44,881 bases of DNA from an uncultured Ruminococcus sp. (GCA_910579955.1 CAJTWE010000021.1:1-44881); one strand, 5' to 3'; counted from the first letter of the stretch, positions 8,717 through 18,010 are shown. The notes: generated from the letters alone by a model not told the origin. Made by a program: numbers and translations.

Positions 8717-10546
8717 ATGAATCTAAAAAAAGCTCTCGCAGGATTTTTGTCCTGCATAATGATGGGAAGCATATTTCTTCCGGTAAACATCAAAATTTCA
8801 GAGGATATCGCATCAGTTTCAATTACTGCAAGTGCAGCAAGCTACGGCGATCTTACATATGAAGCTTATGATAGCTATGTTGAAATTACAGATTGTGACT
8901 CATCTGCAACCAGTGTAGTAATCCCAAAAGAAATCGATGACCTTCCGGTTACAAGTATTGGAGATCAGGCGTTTTGGTACTGTGATAGTCTTGCTTCTAT
9001 AAAAATCTCAGACAGTGTTACAAATATTGGAAATAATGCATTTTTTGACTGTGATAGTCTTACTTCTATAACAATCCCGAACAGCGTTACAAGTATTAAA
9101 GACGGTGCATTTGCCAGCTGTGATAATCTGATTTCTATAAAAATTTCAGACAATGTTACGAGCATTAAAAAAGATGTATTTTACAACTGTATTAATTTAA
9201 CTTCTATAGAAATTCCAAACGGCGTTACAAGTATTAAAAACGGTGCATTTTACAGCTGTTATAATCTGACTTCTATAACAATTCCAGACAGCGTTACAGA
9301 GATTGGATATCAGGCATTTAGTCTCTGTAAAAGTCTTAAATCTATAACAATCCCGTACGGTGTTACAAACATTGAATATGGAGTATTTGAGGAATGTGAG
9401 AGCCTGACTTCTATAACAATTCCAGATAGCGTTACAAGTATTGGGGATTCTGCATTTCGCAAATGTAAAAATCTTACCTCTATAGCAGTTCCAGACAGCG
9501 TTACAAGTATTGGAAAATCTGCATTTTCCAGCTGTGAAAGTGTGACTTCTATAACAATTCCTGATGGCATTACAATTATTGAAGAAAAAACATTTTCTGG
9601 CTGCAAAAGCTTGACTTCTATAAAAATCCCTGACAACGTTACAAGTATTGAACGTTTTGCTTTTTTAAACTGTAATGGTCTGACTTCTATAATCATTCCG
9701 AATAAAGTTACAATTATTAAAGAAAGGGCATTTTTTAACTGTGATGGTCTTACCTCTATAACAATCCCTGATAGCGTAATGATGATAAGAGATGAGGCAT
9801 TTCCCTATTCATTAGAAGAAATCAACGTCTCTTCTGGCAATAAACGTTATTCGTCAATAAACGGAGTTTTGTTCAATAAAGATCAAACGGAACTGTGTTT
9901 ATTTCCAGGATCATCGTTCAAAACTGAATATGTAATCCCTGATAGCGTTACAACTATAGATTATCAAGCATTTTGTTACTGCATGAATCTTACCTCTATA
10001 ACAATCCCGGACAGTGTTACAATTATTGGAGATAGGGCATTTGAGTACTGTGATAATCTAACTTCTATAACAATCCCAGACGGCATTACACGTATTGGAG
10101 TTGAAACATTTTACCACTGTTCAAATCTTACCTCTATAACAATCCCAGACAGTGTTACAAATATTGAGGATTATGTATTTTGTGGTTGTGATAAAATGAA
10201 GGGTATCATCATTCCTGCAACAGTTGAGAAAATTGGTGAAAGGGCAATGGGATATAAAACAAGCTGGAAAAAAATTGAAAATTTCAAGATTTATGGAACT
10301 CCAGGAACAGCTGCTGAAAATTATGCTCTCGAAAACGATATTGCCTTTGTTGATGTAACGGAAAAATCAACCGGCGATGTAAATGCAGACGGTAAATTTA
10401 ACATAGCCGATGCTGTTCTTTTCCAAAAGTGGTTATTGAATATACCGAACGCAGCACTTCTTGACTGGAAAGCAGCGGATTTGTGCCAAGATAACACATT
10501 AAATGTATTTGATTTCTGCATGATGAAAAAACTGCTAATCGAATAA
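8717..10546 (+). CDS. BspA-type leucine-rich-repeat protein with dockerin
   Basis: The 609-residue protein has a signal peptide (about 1-42), a short beta region and some 16 LRR_5 repeats of 23 residues. The repeat pattern is SITIPDSVTSIGxxAFxxCxxLT. One irregular unit near residues 365-415 interrupts them. The C-terminal dockerin (about 550-609) reads TGDVNADGKFNIADAVLFQKW and DWKAADLCQDN. No catalytic domain is visible, so it may mediate adhesion or protein contacts within the cellulosome-like complex. It has AGGAGG 9 bases before the start and shares the promoter of the preceding glycosidase. Confidence 0.88.
   Translation: MNLKKALAGFLSCIMMGSIFLPVNIKISEDIASVSITASAASYGDLTYEAYDSYVEITDCDSSATSVVIPKEIDDLPVTSIGDQAFWYCDSLASIKISDSVTNIGNNAFFDCDSLTSITIPNSVTSIKDGAFASCDNLISIKISDNVTSIKKDVFYNCINLTSIEIPNGVTSIKNGAFYSCYNLTSITIPDSVTEIGYQAFSLCKSLKSITIPYGVTNIEYGVFEECESLTSITIPDSVTSIGDSAFRKCKNLTSIAVPDSVTSIGKSAFSSCESVTSITIPDGITIIEEKTFSGCKSLTSIKIPDNVTSIERFAFLNCNGLTSIIIPNKVTIIKERAFFNCDGLTSITIPDSVMMIRDEAFPYSLEEINVSSGNKRYSSINGVLFNKDQTELCLFPGSSFKTEYVIPDSVTTIDYQAFCYCMNLTSITIPDSVTIIGDRAFEYCDNLTSITIPDGITRIGVETFYHCSNLTSITIPDSVTNIEDYVFCGCDKMKGIIIPATVEKIGERAMGYKTSWKKIENFKIYGTPGTAAENYALENDIAFVDVTEKSTGDVNADGKFNIADAVLFQKWLLNIPNAALLDWKAADLCQDNTLNVFDFCMMKKLLIE
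8949..10205 (+). repeat. 69-bp coding tandem repeats (LRR units)
   Basis: Diverged 69-bp units encode the 23-residue LRR repeats. Each contains a TCTATAACAATCCC-like core followed by AGCGTTACAAGTATT. DNA similarity between units is high enough for recombination and copy-number change. Confidence 0.85.
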
Positions 10547-10560
10547 ATACATAAAGCAAT

Positions 10561-10603
10561 GCCGCCGTAGTAGTCAATGCGATTACTGCGGCGGCTGTTT
10601 TTT
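10561..10603 (+). terminator. Rho-independent terminator of the glycosidase-LRR operon
   Basis: GCCGCCGTAGTA (10561-10572) pairs with TACTGCGGCGGC (10584-10595) with one G-U pair, followed by TGTTTTTT. Confidence 0.9.
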
Positions 10604-10637
10604 GATTTAGCAACGGATTCAACTTGTTTAAATTAAA

Positions 10638-11051
10638 TCAAATTAAAATACCTTCAAAATGATCCATTTCATGCTGAATGATCTGCGCTTCAAAATCTTT
10701 GAATGTTTGCTTTTTCTTTTTGAATTTCTTATCCAAATATTCAACTACAATAATAGGATAACGCTTTGTCGTACGATTACCAGGCAATGACAAACAGCCT
10801 TCCTCTACCTCATAATACTGCTTGGAATGGTCTACAATCTTGGGGTTCACCATAATCAAGTATTCTTTGCCGATTTGTGCAACTAAAATAGTTTTCCGTA
10901 CACCGATCATGTTGGCAGCCATACCTACGCAGCGTTCCGCATTGGCACCAATCGTATCCAATAAGTCCTGAATTATCTGCCGGTCATCTTTTGTTGCCGG
11001 TTCTGATTTCTGGCTGAGAAAAATCGGATCTGTTACAATTTCCTTTATCAT
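10638..11051 (-). CDS. def: Peptide deformylase
   Basis: This 137-residue enzyme would remove the formyl group from nascent proteins. Metal ligands are visible: Cys in EEGCLSLPG and both His in QHEMDH, with the catalytic Glu between them. Motif 1 reads GMAANMIG, where classical enzymes have GLAAPQIG; the usual Gln is Met. I remember this variant from short Firmicutes deformylases, and the effect on activity is unclear. The start follows AAAGGAGC. It is the last gene of a three-gene reverse-strand operon. Confidence 0.88.
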   Translation of the reverse strand: MIKEIVTDPIFLSQKSEPATKDDRQIIQDLLDTIGANAERCVGMAANMIGVRKTILVAQIGKEYLIMVNPKIVDHSKQYYEVEEGCLSLPGNRTTKRYPIIVVEYLDKKFKKKKQTFKDFEAQIIQHEMDHFEGILI

Positions 11052-11077
11052 ATTCTTGCTCCTTTTGATTTTTTATT

Positions 11078-11746
11078 TCATATTATCCGAATCACTTCAT
11101 CGAACAGAATTTGCACATTATCTCTCACAAGTCTATTCACATGAAAATGCCCTGCAAACCATCTTTTGAAATTTAGTTCACCATAAAGCCATTCAAAATA
11201 ACCTGTCAGCTCTGCATCATGCATATCAGGTACTTTCCCAAGGTAATGAATTATCGACTGAGGAACTGTATGTGATAAAACATAATCGACTTTATAATCA
11301 CACGCTTTCAGCGTTTCGCTTGCAATCTTATATTCTTCGTTTGTTGGCAATTCCTGTTGCCACCAGCTTTTACCTTCAACACGCATTGCCTTATCAATAG
11401 AATATGCTCCGCCCATAGTAAAGAAACTCTTGCCTTCAATTTCAAAACGCTGTCCTCGCATCAGATGATAGATATTATCTGCGATTTTATGTGCTTTTTC
11501 GCCGTTCCAGTCTAGGACAGGATATGTATATAACAAATTAAAATCCTCATGATTTCCGTCTACAAATGCGATTGTGAAAGGCTCTAAGGTTAATTTTGCA
11601 AGGGATTGCCGATGAGAAGGCGTATCCCATACAAAGCCAAAATCTCCACAAACAATAACTGTATCGTCTTCCGTAATTGGAAACTGATATATTCTGTTCA
11701 GAAAATCATCATATCCTCCGTGGGTGTCTCCTGTTATGTATATCAT
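11078..11746 (-). CDS. Metallophosphoesterase (calcineurin-like)
   Basis: The 222-residue protein has the full metal-binding series of the superfamily: GDTHGG near the N-terminus, GDFGFVWD, GNHED, SHTVPQS and GHFH near the C-terminus. It should bind two metal ions and hydrolyse phosphoesters; the substrate is not evident. There is no signal peptide, so it is cytoplasmic. It lies between the MATE gene (35 bases upstream) and deformylase (26 bases downstream), all in one direction. Confidence 0.88.
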   Translation of the reverse strand: MIYITGDTHGGYDDFLNRIYQFPITEDDTVIVCGDFGFVWDTPSHRQSLAKLTLEPFTIAFVDGNHEDFNLLYTYPVLDWNGEKAHKIADNIYHLMRGQRFEIEGKSFFTMGGAYSIDKAMRVEGKSWWQQELPTNEEYKIASETLKACDYKVDYVLSHTVPQSIIHYLGKVPDMHDAELTGYFEWLYGELNFKRWFAGHFHVNRLVRDNVQILFDEVIRII

Positions 11747-11781
11747 ACGCTTCCCCCTACTCCTTTATAAATTCTATGCCT

Positions 11782-13104
11782 CTATTTCATACACTTTTTC
11801 ATATATATGCATCCGGTTATATCTGCAAGAATCCAGCCAATCGGAATGGCTATCCATATTCCAAACACGCCTATTGTTTCAAATCCGGACAAAATATAAG
11901 CAAGCACAACTCTTGTTCCCAAAGATATAATGGTTAGGATAAGCGACATTTCGGGCTTATTTATTCCTCGGTAGTAGCCGTAAAGTAAAAACAGCAATCC
12001 GATTCCAACGTAAAAAGCTCCTTCTGTAACAAGATACTGTGCGCCAGTTGTTATGATTTGTGTTTTATCTGCACTGACAAAAATTTTCATCAAACTTTTT
12101 GAGAATACAACTACTATTGCCGATACTGCTATGCAGAATGCTCCCGAAATTTGAAAGGATTTTTTCATGCACTCTTTTATCCTGTCGTTTTTCTTTGCAC
12201 CATAATTCTGTGAAACGAACATTGAAAATGCATTGCCGAATTCCTGCGCTGGCATATATGCAAGAGTATCTATTTTTACCGCTACAGTAAAAGCCGCCAT
12301 GACTGTTGTACCAAAACTGTTGACAAGTCCCTGAATCATAAGTATTCCAAAATTCATAACTGACTGCTGTACTGATGCAGCGGAGGACATTCTCACTACT
12401 GCAAGGACTTCCCTTTTATTAAACTTAATATCGGACGGTTTTATTCTAAATTCTCTTTCTTTTAAAACGGAATAAAGCGCAAGTCCTATACCCGAAACAG
12501 CCTGAGCTATCAATGTAGCATACGCTGCCCCTTTTACTCCGAAGTCCATAAATCCAACAAAAATAATATCAAGAACAATATTGATCACCGAAGCCGTTCC
12601 AAGAAAAATCAGCGGAATTACGGAATTTCCAAAACCTCGCAGCATATAGGCGTAAAAATTATAGAGAAATATAAAAACGATTCCCGACAGAATAATTTTT
12701 ACATAGTCCCCTGTTATCGCCATAATTTCCGGCGGAGTTTTCAGCAGTTTCAGAATACCTGATGTAGTGAACAGTGTAATTATTTCCGCAGCAACTGTAA
12801 TTGCTCCTATTAAAACAAATGAAATATTTATGCACGACCGCAGTCGTTTTCTATTTTTTTCGCCGTAACAATATGATACAAGTGCTCCGCTGCCCATACA
12901 AAGTCCAATAATTATGGAATACAGAAAGGTTGTAAGTGTATATGTGCTGCCCACTGCTGCCAGCGCATCTTCCCCAAGACATCGCCCGACTATCAGTGTA
13001 TCGGCAATGTTATATATCTGCTGAAGCAAATTTCCGATAATCATTGGCCCTGCAAAGGATAGCAGAGCCGAGGCAATATTTCCTGATGTAAGATCTCTTT
13101 TCAT
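11782..13104 (-). CDS. MATE family efflux transporter
   Basis: The 440-residue integral membrane protein has about 12 hydrophobic helices. The MATE signature is near the N-terminus (FAGPMIIGNLLQQIYNIADTLIVG) and repeats in the second half (SVMNFGILMIQGLVNSFGTTVMAAF). Such proteins export drugs or metabolites using a Na+ or H+ gradient. It is the first gene of the reverse-strand operon, with its own promoter at 13137-13165. The substrate is unknown. Confidence 0.92.
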   Translation of the reverse strand: MKRDLTSGNIASALLSFAGPMIIGNLLQQIYNIADTLIVGRCLGEDALAAVGSTYTLTTFLYSIIIGLCMGSGALVSYCYGEKNRKRLRSCINISFVLIGAITVAAEIITLFTTSGILKLLKTPPEIMAITGDYVKIILSGIVFIFLYNFYAYMLRGFGNSVIPLIFLGTASVINIVLDIIFVGFMDFGVKGAAYATLIAQAVSGIGLALYSVLKEREFRIKPSDIKFNKREVLAVVRMSSAASVQQSVMNFGILMIQGLVNSFGTTVMAAFTVAVKIDTLAYMPAQEFGNAFSMFVSQNYGAKKNDRIKECMKKSFQISGAFCIAVSAIVVVFSKSLMKIFVSADKTQIITTGAQYLVTEGAFYVGIGLLFLLYGYYRGINKPEMSLILTIISLGTRVVLAYILSGFETIGVFGIWIAIPIGWILADITGCIYMKKCMK

Positions 13105-13136
13105 AATTCATCTTCTTTGCATTGATCGTTTTCATT

Positions 13137-13165
13137 ATTGTATCATATTTTTGTTTTAAAATCAA
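13137..13165 (-). promoter_or_regulatory. Promoter of the MATE operon
   Basis: On the reverse strand TTGATT (13165-13160), 17-base spacer, TACAAT (13142-13137), about 33 bases before the MATE start codon. Confidence 0.7.
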
Positions 13166-13315
13166 TCCATCTAAACTAACTACAAATACTACAATTACGC
13201 AATGCATTTCAGAGTATATTACATAGGTAAAAAATGACAAATTTCACATAACTTTCACACAGTTATCACCTGTTTTTTTGATAAGATTATAAAATACAAC
13301 ATAAGAGGTGGCAAT

Positions 13316-13765
13316 ATGACATTATTAGAAGCAAAAAACAAATGGAACGTATCCTATGAAACGCTTTGCATATGGCTGGAGATAGGACTAATTCCGGACG
13401 TGCGGATGGATAACGGAAAAATTATCATTAGCGGTAGCAAGCCGTTTGTTCCCAACAATGGTTCAAAAATCACGGTAGAAAATGTGCGAAAGTACATACT
13501 TAGAGCTTGCATGAACTTTGAATACATCGACTATCGTATTCTTTGTATTGAAAAACGACAGTTTGAATCAATCTTGCAACAATTGGAAGAGGCAAACTAC
13601 GTTAGAAAAGACGTTCCGACAGCAAGTTATAAGAGTAATAGGAACTTCACGATTACTGAAATAGGGGAAGAAAAATTAAAAAAGAAAAAATTACAATTGA
13701 ACAGTCTGGGATTTGCTTTAGATTTTAAATACTTAAAAGTAAACGCTGAGATCGGAAAGGAATAA
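13316..13765 (+). CDS. Hypothetical protein with MerR-like N-terminus
   Basis: The 149-residue protein begins MTLLEAKNKWNVSYETLCIWLEIGLIPDVRMDNGKI in spirit: a short helix-turn-helix followed by a wing, as in MerR or excisionase-type domains. The C-terminal half is charged, with a second possible winged-helix (about 70-125). The start follows AGAGGTGG. No family is recognised. The next gene begins 5 bases after the stop, so the two are cotranscribed. Confidence 0.65.
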   Translation: MTLLEAKNKWNVSYETLCIWLEIGLIPDVRMDNGKIIISGSKPFVPNNGSKITVENVRKYILRACMNFEYIDYRILCIEKRQFESILQQLEEANYVRKDVPTASYKSNRNFTITEIGEEKLKKKKLQLNSLGFALDFKYLKVNAEIGKE

Positions 13766-13770
13766 TTATT

Positions 13771-14364
13771 ATGATTGTATTTATTATTATATTCTTTTGT
13801 TGTATACCTTTATGTTTTCTTCCGTCCTATCTTAACATTAGAAAACAAATAAATAATGATCAGCGTGTTGATAAATATCCTGATAATATACGTATTCTTT
13901 ACGATAAAATCAAAGATAGTTCTGTGTACAGTTTGGGATTATCGCTTAAAAGTCAGGCAGATTATATTTGTATGAACGTAGTTATTATTGATGGATATAT
14001 TTTTTTCGAATATGGAGATGAGAATATAAGAGATTGTATTCCAATTTCCGAATGTAGTATATTTAAAGCAACAGAAACTGATGTCAAACACTATAATGGT
14101 GAGAAAACAGTTAAAGATACATCATCAAACAAGAGCGTTGTGGGTAATGCTGTTATTGGTGGTATTATTGGTGGTGGTGTTGGCGCTGTTGTTGGCGCTA
14201 TTGCGGCAACTGATAATAATATACGACACTCTGATGATACAAAAACTGTATTAGTTTGGGATACAAAAAAATCTGCAGCAATATTTTTTTGCTATGCTGA
14301 AAAGACATACACAATCCCATGTGAATGTGATAAATACGATAGTGAATTTATTAAAAAAAATTGA
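13771..14364 (+). CDS. Hypothetical membrane-anchored protein with glycine zipper
   Basis: The 197-residue protein has an N-terminal membrane helix (residues 1-20) and, near residue 130, a glycine-rich hydrophobic segment (VVGNAVIGGIIGGGVGAVVG) like glycine-zipper domains. The rest is a soluble mixed alpha/beta region of unknown type. The stop lies just after a run of eight A. The sequence beyond it looks like a lost C-terminus in shifted frames, so the protein may be truncated. Confidence 0.6.
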   Translation: MIVFIIIFFCCIPLCFLPSYLNIRKQINNDQRVDKYPDNIRILYDKIKDSSVYSLGLSLKSQADYICMNVVIIDGYIFFEYGDENIRDCIPISECSIFKATETDVKHYNGEKTVKDTSSNKSVVGNAVIGGIIGGGVGAVVGAIAATDNNIRHSDDTKTVLVWDTKKSAAIFFCYAEKTYTIPCECDKYDSEFIKKN

Positions 14365-14481
14365 AGATGTAAGAAAAAAATACCCTTTTTCACTATAACA
14401 TTAAATACAATAAACGAAAATATTACATATGAGTCATTTCAAGAAAATATTGTAAATAAAGAGTTATTAGATAAAATGTAA
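14365..14481 (+). pseudogene. Probable detached C-terminal tail of the preceding gene
   Basis: In one frame, immediately after FIKK, the DNA reads IEDVRKKYPF. In the frame of the upstream gene it then reads FFTITLNTINENITYESF and ends at TAA 14479-14481. The frame changes coincide with A8 (14353-14360) and A7 (14374-14380). This suggests two compensating homopolymer length changes in an originally longer protein (about 235 residues). No start or ribosome site belongs to this stretch alone. Confidence 0.4.
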
Positions 14482-14485
14482 TTAC

Positions 14486-14524
14486 AAAGCGCCTTACACC
14501 GAAAATGGTGTGAGGCGCTTTTTC
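14486..14524 (+). terminator. Rho-independent terminator
   Basis: AAAGCGCCTTACACC (14486-14500) pairs with GGTGTGAGGCGCTTT (14507-14521) with one wobble; T-tract through 14523. Confidence 0.9.
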
Positions 14525-14611
14525 TCAATATATCAATATAAAAATAATTGCTATAAACTACATACATAGATTTAATGATTGAAAATGCAACTTAAAGGGT
14601 AGAAAATATCA

Positions 14612-14640
14612 TTGACACTTTAAGTGAATATATATATAAT
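14612..14640 (+). promoter_or_regulatory. Promoter of the CE12 esterase gene
   Basis: TTGACA 14612-14617, 17-base spacer, TATAAT 14635-14640, both consensus. CTTAAAG (14591-14597) and CTTTAAG (14618-14624) form an inverted repeat across the -35 box and could be an operator. Confidence 0.8.
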
Positions 14641-14712
14641 TATAATAAATGATAGATGATTATCTGTAAACAGATATTTAAAACAAGGTCTTGATAAAGG
14701 AGGAAAAAAGAA

Positions 14713-17658
14713 ATGAAAAGGTCATTTTTTAAGCGTACAGCAAGTGTAGTTCTTGCAGGTGCAATGGCTTTTATGAATGTTTGCGGCAGCAGTACTGTAT
14801 CTTTGAGTGCAGATGCGGCAGGAACGAATTATCATTTTGATTTTGGTGGAAATGGAGCAGCTTCTGGTTATACGCCTGTAAGTGCAGCTGATGGGTACGA
14901 TTCCAAGAAGGGATATGGATTTGCAAATACAGCTGGTGTAAAAAATGTAACTGCTTCTGGTAGCAATGAGCTTAGCGATGCAGTACAATTTACTGATACA
15001 AGCTGGTCAAATACATTCAATGTTGATTTACAGAATGGACTTTATCGTGTAAGTGTAACTCTTGGCAATACTAACAGAACTTCTGTAGTAGCCGAAGATG
15101 TTCTTCAAATTATCAATATGACAGGTAATAATGCCTACGATTCTATTTTAATACCTGTTACAGACGGCCAGCTTAACATTATGGTTACTAATGGAAAAGA
15201 AGGCTATCCGCATACTTTAAGTGCAGTTGATATCGAATGGGTATCTGCTGATACTCAGCTCCCCCCTACTATATGGATGTGTGGTGATTCAACGGTCTGC
15301 AATTATTATCCAAAAGAAACAAGTGCTCAAGCAGGCTGGGGTCAAGTCCTTGATAAATTTGTTGATACTAATAAATGGCAAATTAGAGATATGGCTGCAA
15401 GTGGTCAGTATGCTAAAGGATTTATAGAAGCAGGTCAGTTTGCACCTATTCAGAAATACGGTAAAAGCGGCGATATTTATATTATTTCTATAGGTATCAA
15501 TGATACCAATTATTCAAATGCAGATGAATATAAACAAGCTGTAACTGATATGGTAAGGCAAGCAAAAGATAGAGGTATGCGTGTAATACTTGTAAAACAG
15601 CAGGGACGTGCAAGCGATGTTAATCGTACACCGCTTTTAAAAGGACGTTGGTTTGGAACTCAACTCGATGAAATAGGCGCTGCTGAAAATGTTCAGGTAA
15701 TCGACCTATTTACAGCGTGGCAGAATCATACCACATCAATAGGTTATGACGCTACACTTGGTCTGTACTGTGCTAATGATGATCTGCATCCAAATCGTGC
15801 CGGTGCAATGAAACTTGCTGAATTTGCTTCGGAGCTTATTGATTTTGATAATAGTGTTTTAGAAGCTGGTGCTGAAATAGATGAAAATACTGATTTCATG
15901 CTGAAAAACAGCAACAGTGGACTTTATCTTACACTTGAAAAAGATGCCTCGGATGGAGTAAATGCAGTACAGCTTCCGGCACAGGATATTGATTCTAGAA
16001 GAGCAGTTTGGAGAGCGAAATCTGCCGGCGATGGATATTATTATTTATATAATACTTCGGGCAGTGGAGAATATCTTTTAGATGTTGCAGGAAATAAAGC
16101 TGCAAACGGAACTAATATCGGTGTTTGGAGCAACACAAATTGTGAAGCGCAGCTTTTTAAGTTTATCGCAAATGATGATGGAAGCTTTACTATTGCAACG
16201 AATATTTCTAAAGATAAGAGCGCTGTAGAGGTTGCATCTGCGTCTGGCGATTCTGGTGCAAATATTCAGGAATGGGAACGTAATGGTCATGCCTGTCAGA
16301 ACTGGTTTATTGAAAAGACTGTTAAATCTTCTGGCAAGCCGATTGTAGGCGACATCAATGAAGACGGCGTTGTAAATATTTTTGATGTATCTCTTTTGAA
16401 GTCTATACTTAATACAAATGAAAAAACACGCAGACAGCATAGAAGTTCTGATGTGAATGCAGATTCAGCAGTTGATGTAAGTGATTGTAAAGCATTGAAC
16501 GAGTATGTGCTTGGAATGCACAAGCTCAGTGATGCTGCAAACGGTAGACAAGTTTATTATGCAGTCGATCAGGCGTACAATTCTGGTATTGAAGAAAATA
16601 CAAATACCGGTTTTGCTTCTGATGCGTACTTGAATTTGGATAATAAGATTGGAAGCTTTGCTGAATGGAAAATAAGCGTTCCTGAAAATGGCAATTATCT
16701 TTGTACATTCAAGATTGCAAACGGTAGTGCCAATGACCGAAAGATGAAAATAGAGGTCAACAATGGTAAAGATTATTGGTTGCAGCCATTTCTTACAACA
16801 TCATCTTGGACAACATGGGCTGAACGAGCAATAGTTCTTCCATTGAATGCAGGTGAGAATATTATAAGAACAACATCTGCAACAGCCGAAGGCGGACCTA
16901 ATATTGATTATATGAGAGTTGAATGGACTGATGAGCCTATTGCGGAAATATACATTCCAGATACAAAGCCCGATACACCTACAAATGACAATAAAACTAT
17001 TTATATAGCAGGCGATTCTACAGTTCAAACATACCGTGCAAGCTATGCTCCACAGCAGGGTTGGGGTGCATTCATCGGTAATTATTTTGATGAAACTGTA
17101 AATATAGAAAACCATGCTATTGCTGGCAGAAGTTCAAAGAGCTTTTATGATAATGGCAGACTTGATACTATTCTTAATAAAATAAGTGAAGGTGATTATT
17201 TGCTGGTACAGTTCGGCATAAACGACAGTGCGGCAAGCAATGCTGAGCGTTACGCACCTACTTGCGGAAATGTTCCCGGAACTGAAGGAAGCTATGAATT
17301 CTATATGGCAAAATACATCGAAGGTGCAAAAGCCAAGGGTGCAACTCCTATTCTTATAACACCTACGCTTAGTCTTAAAAATAATACAAACGGTAAATTC
17401 ACCGCAAGCTATACAAACTATACCGATTCTGTAAAGAAGCTTGCTAATTACTATAAGATACCATATATTGACCTAAACGGACTTATGGTAGATCATTATA
17501 ATTCCATTGGATATGATAATGCTTATAAATATCATATGTGTTCTACAGGGTCAACTGATATGACACATTTTACTGAAACCGGAGCAAATGCAGTTGCGGG
17601 CTTAATCGCAGGTGCAATCAAAAAATTAAATATTGATATTTCAAGTAATGTAAAATAA
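14713..17658 (+). CDS. Two-headed CE12-type (rhamnogalacturonan) acetylesterase with internal dockerin
   Basis: The 981-residue secreted protein has a signal peptide (about 1-36) and an N-terminal beta domain (40-175). First SGNH esterase domain: GDST at 191-194 with Ser193, GIND at 261-264, DDLH at 356-359. A CBM13-like beta-trefoil module follows (about 395-535), then a dockerin (about 546-602) in which the first Ca loop reads GDINEDGVVNIFD and the second DVNADSAVDVSD. A CBM35-like module spans about 615-738. The second SGNH domain has GDST at 767-770, GIND at 835-838 and DMTH at 949-952. Both domains keep Ser, Asp and His, so both should be active. Expected role: removing acetyl groups from pectin (rhamnogalacturonan) or another polysaccharide. 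The ribosome site is AAAGGAGG. Confidence 0.85.
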   Translation: MKRSFFKRTASVVLAGAMAFMNVCGSSTVSLSADAAGTNYHFDFGGNGAASGYTPVSAADGYDSKKGYGFANTAGVKNVTASGSNELSDAVQFTDTSWSNTFNVDLQNGLYRVSVTLGNTNRTSVVAEDVLQIINMTGNNAYDSILIPVTDGQLNIMVTNGKEGYPHTLSAVDIEWVSADTQLPPTIWMCGDSTVCNYYPKETSAQAGWGQVLDKFVDTNKWQIRDMAASGQYAKGFIEAGQFAPIQKYGKSGDIYIISIGINDTNYSNADEYKQAVTDMVRQAKDRGMRVILVKQQGRASDVNRTPLLKGRWFGTQLDEIGAAENVQVIDLFTAWQNHTTSIGYDATLGLYCANDDLHPNRAGAMKLAEFASELIDFDNSVLEAGAEIDENTDFMLKNSNSGLYLTLEKDASDGVNAVQLPAQDIDSRRAVWRAKSAGDGYYYLYNTSGSGEYLLDVAGNKAANGTNIGVWSNTNCEAQLFKFIANDDGSFTIATNISKDKSAVEVASASGDSGANIQEWERNGHACQNWFIEKTVKSSGKPIVGDINEDGVVNIFDVSLLKSILNTNEKTRRQHRSSDVNADSAVDVSDCKALNEYVLGMHKLSDAANGRQVYYAVDQAYNSGIEENTNTGFASDAYLNLDNKIGSFAEWKISVPENGNYLCTFKIANGSANDRKMKIEVNNGKDYWLQPFLTTSSWTTWAERAIVLPLNAGENIIRTTSATAEGGPNIDYMRVEWTDEPIAEIYIPDTKPDTPTNDNKTIYIAGDSTVQTYRASYAPQQGWGAFIGNYFDETVNIENHAIAGRSSKSFYDNGRLDTILNKISEGDYLLVQFGINDSAASNAERYAPTCGNVPGTEGSYEFYMAKYIEGAKAKGATPILITPTLSLKNNTNGKFTASYTNYTDSVKKLANYYKIPYIDLNGLMVDHYNSIGYDNAYKYHMCSTGSTDMTHFTETGANAVAGLIAGAIKKLNIDISSNVK

Positions 17659-17672
17659 TATCATGAATCAAA

Positions 17673-17710
17673 AAGACTACTACAATTTGCCTGCATTTTG
17701 TAGTAGTCTT
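17673..17710. terminator. Terminator-like hairpin after the CE12 gene
   Basis: AAGACTACTACAA (17673-17685) pairs perfectly with TTGTAGTAGTCTT (17698-17710). AT-rich on both sides, so it may also work for the reverse-strand gene coming from the right. Confidence 0.8.
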
Positions 17711-17764
17711 AATATTTTAATTTATGGTAATGTCATAAGAAGCTAGATATTACGTTTTTACTGT

Positions 17765-18010
17765 TCATGGCTTCCGCATTATTTTTACACAAATGACAGC
17801 ATTGACTTTTTCATCCAATTGGCGGTATTCGTCAGAAGGTGAAAAATCAGGAGAATTGATATTTTCTATGTCGGAAGCTGTTATAATGTCTCCGATACGG
17901 TATGAGGTATTAGTTAGATTTTTACCGGTTTCTTTTACATATCTATTATTACAGTTATCAAGGATTACATAGGAAACACATAAGGTCACTGAAAGGGCTG
18001 TTACGAGCAT
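17765..18010 (-). CDS. Hypothetical small membrane-anchored protein
   Basis: From ATG 18010 the product has 81 residues, with a hydrophobic N-terminus (MLVTALSVTLCVSYVIL) and a polar C-terminal part. The frame stays open upstream to about 18068 (LLRKNKPEKSTIIQL), a normal-looking cytoplasmic tail for a single-pass protein. No good start codon or ribosome site is present there, so the true start is doubtful. The family is unknown. It belongs to a decayed stretch next to the prophage. Confidence 0.4.
   Translation of the reverse strand: MLVTALSVTLCVSYVILDNCNNRYVKETGKNLTNTSYRIGDIITASDIENINSPDFSPSDEYRQLDEKVNAVICVKIMRKP

Noticed and set aside
8949..10205. Possible CRISPR-like array because of regular repeats
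   Set aside because: The 69-bp units lie in one open frame and encode classical 23-residue LRR repeats.
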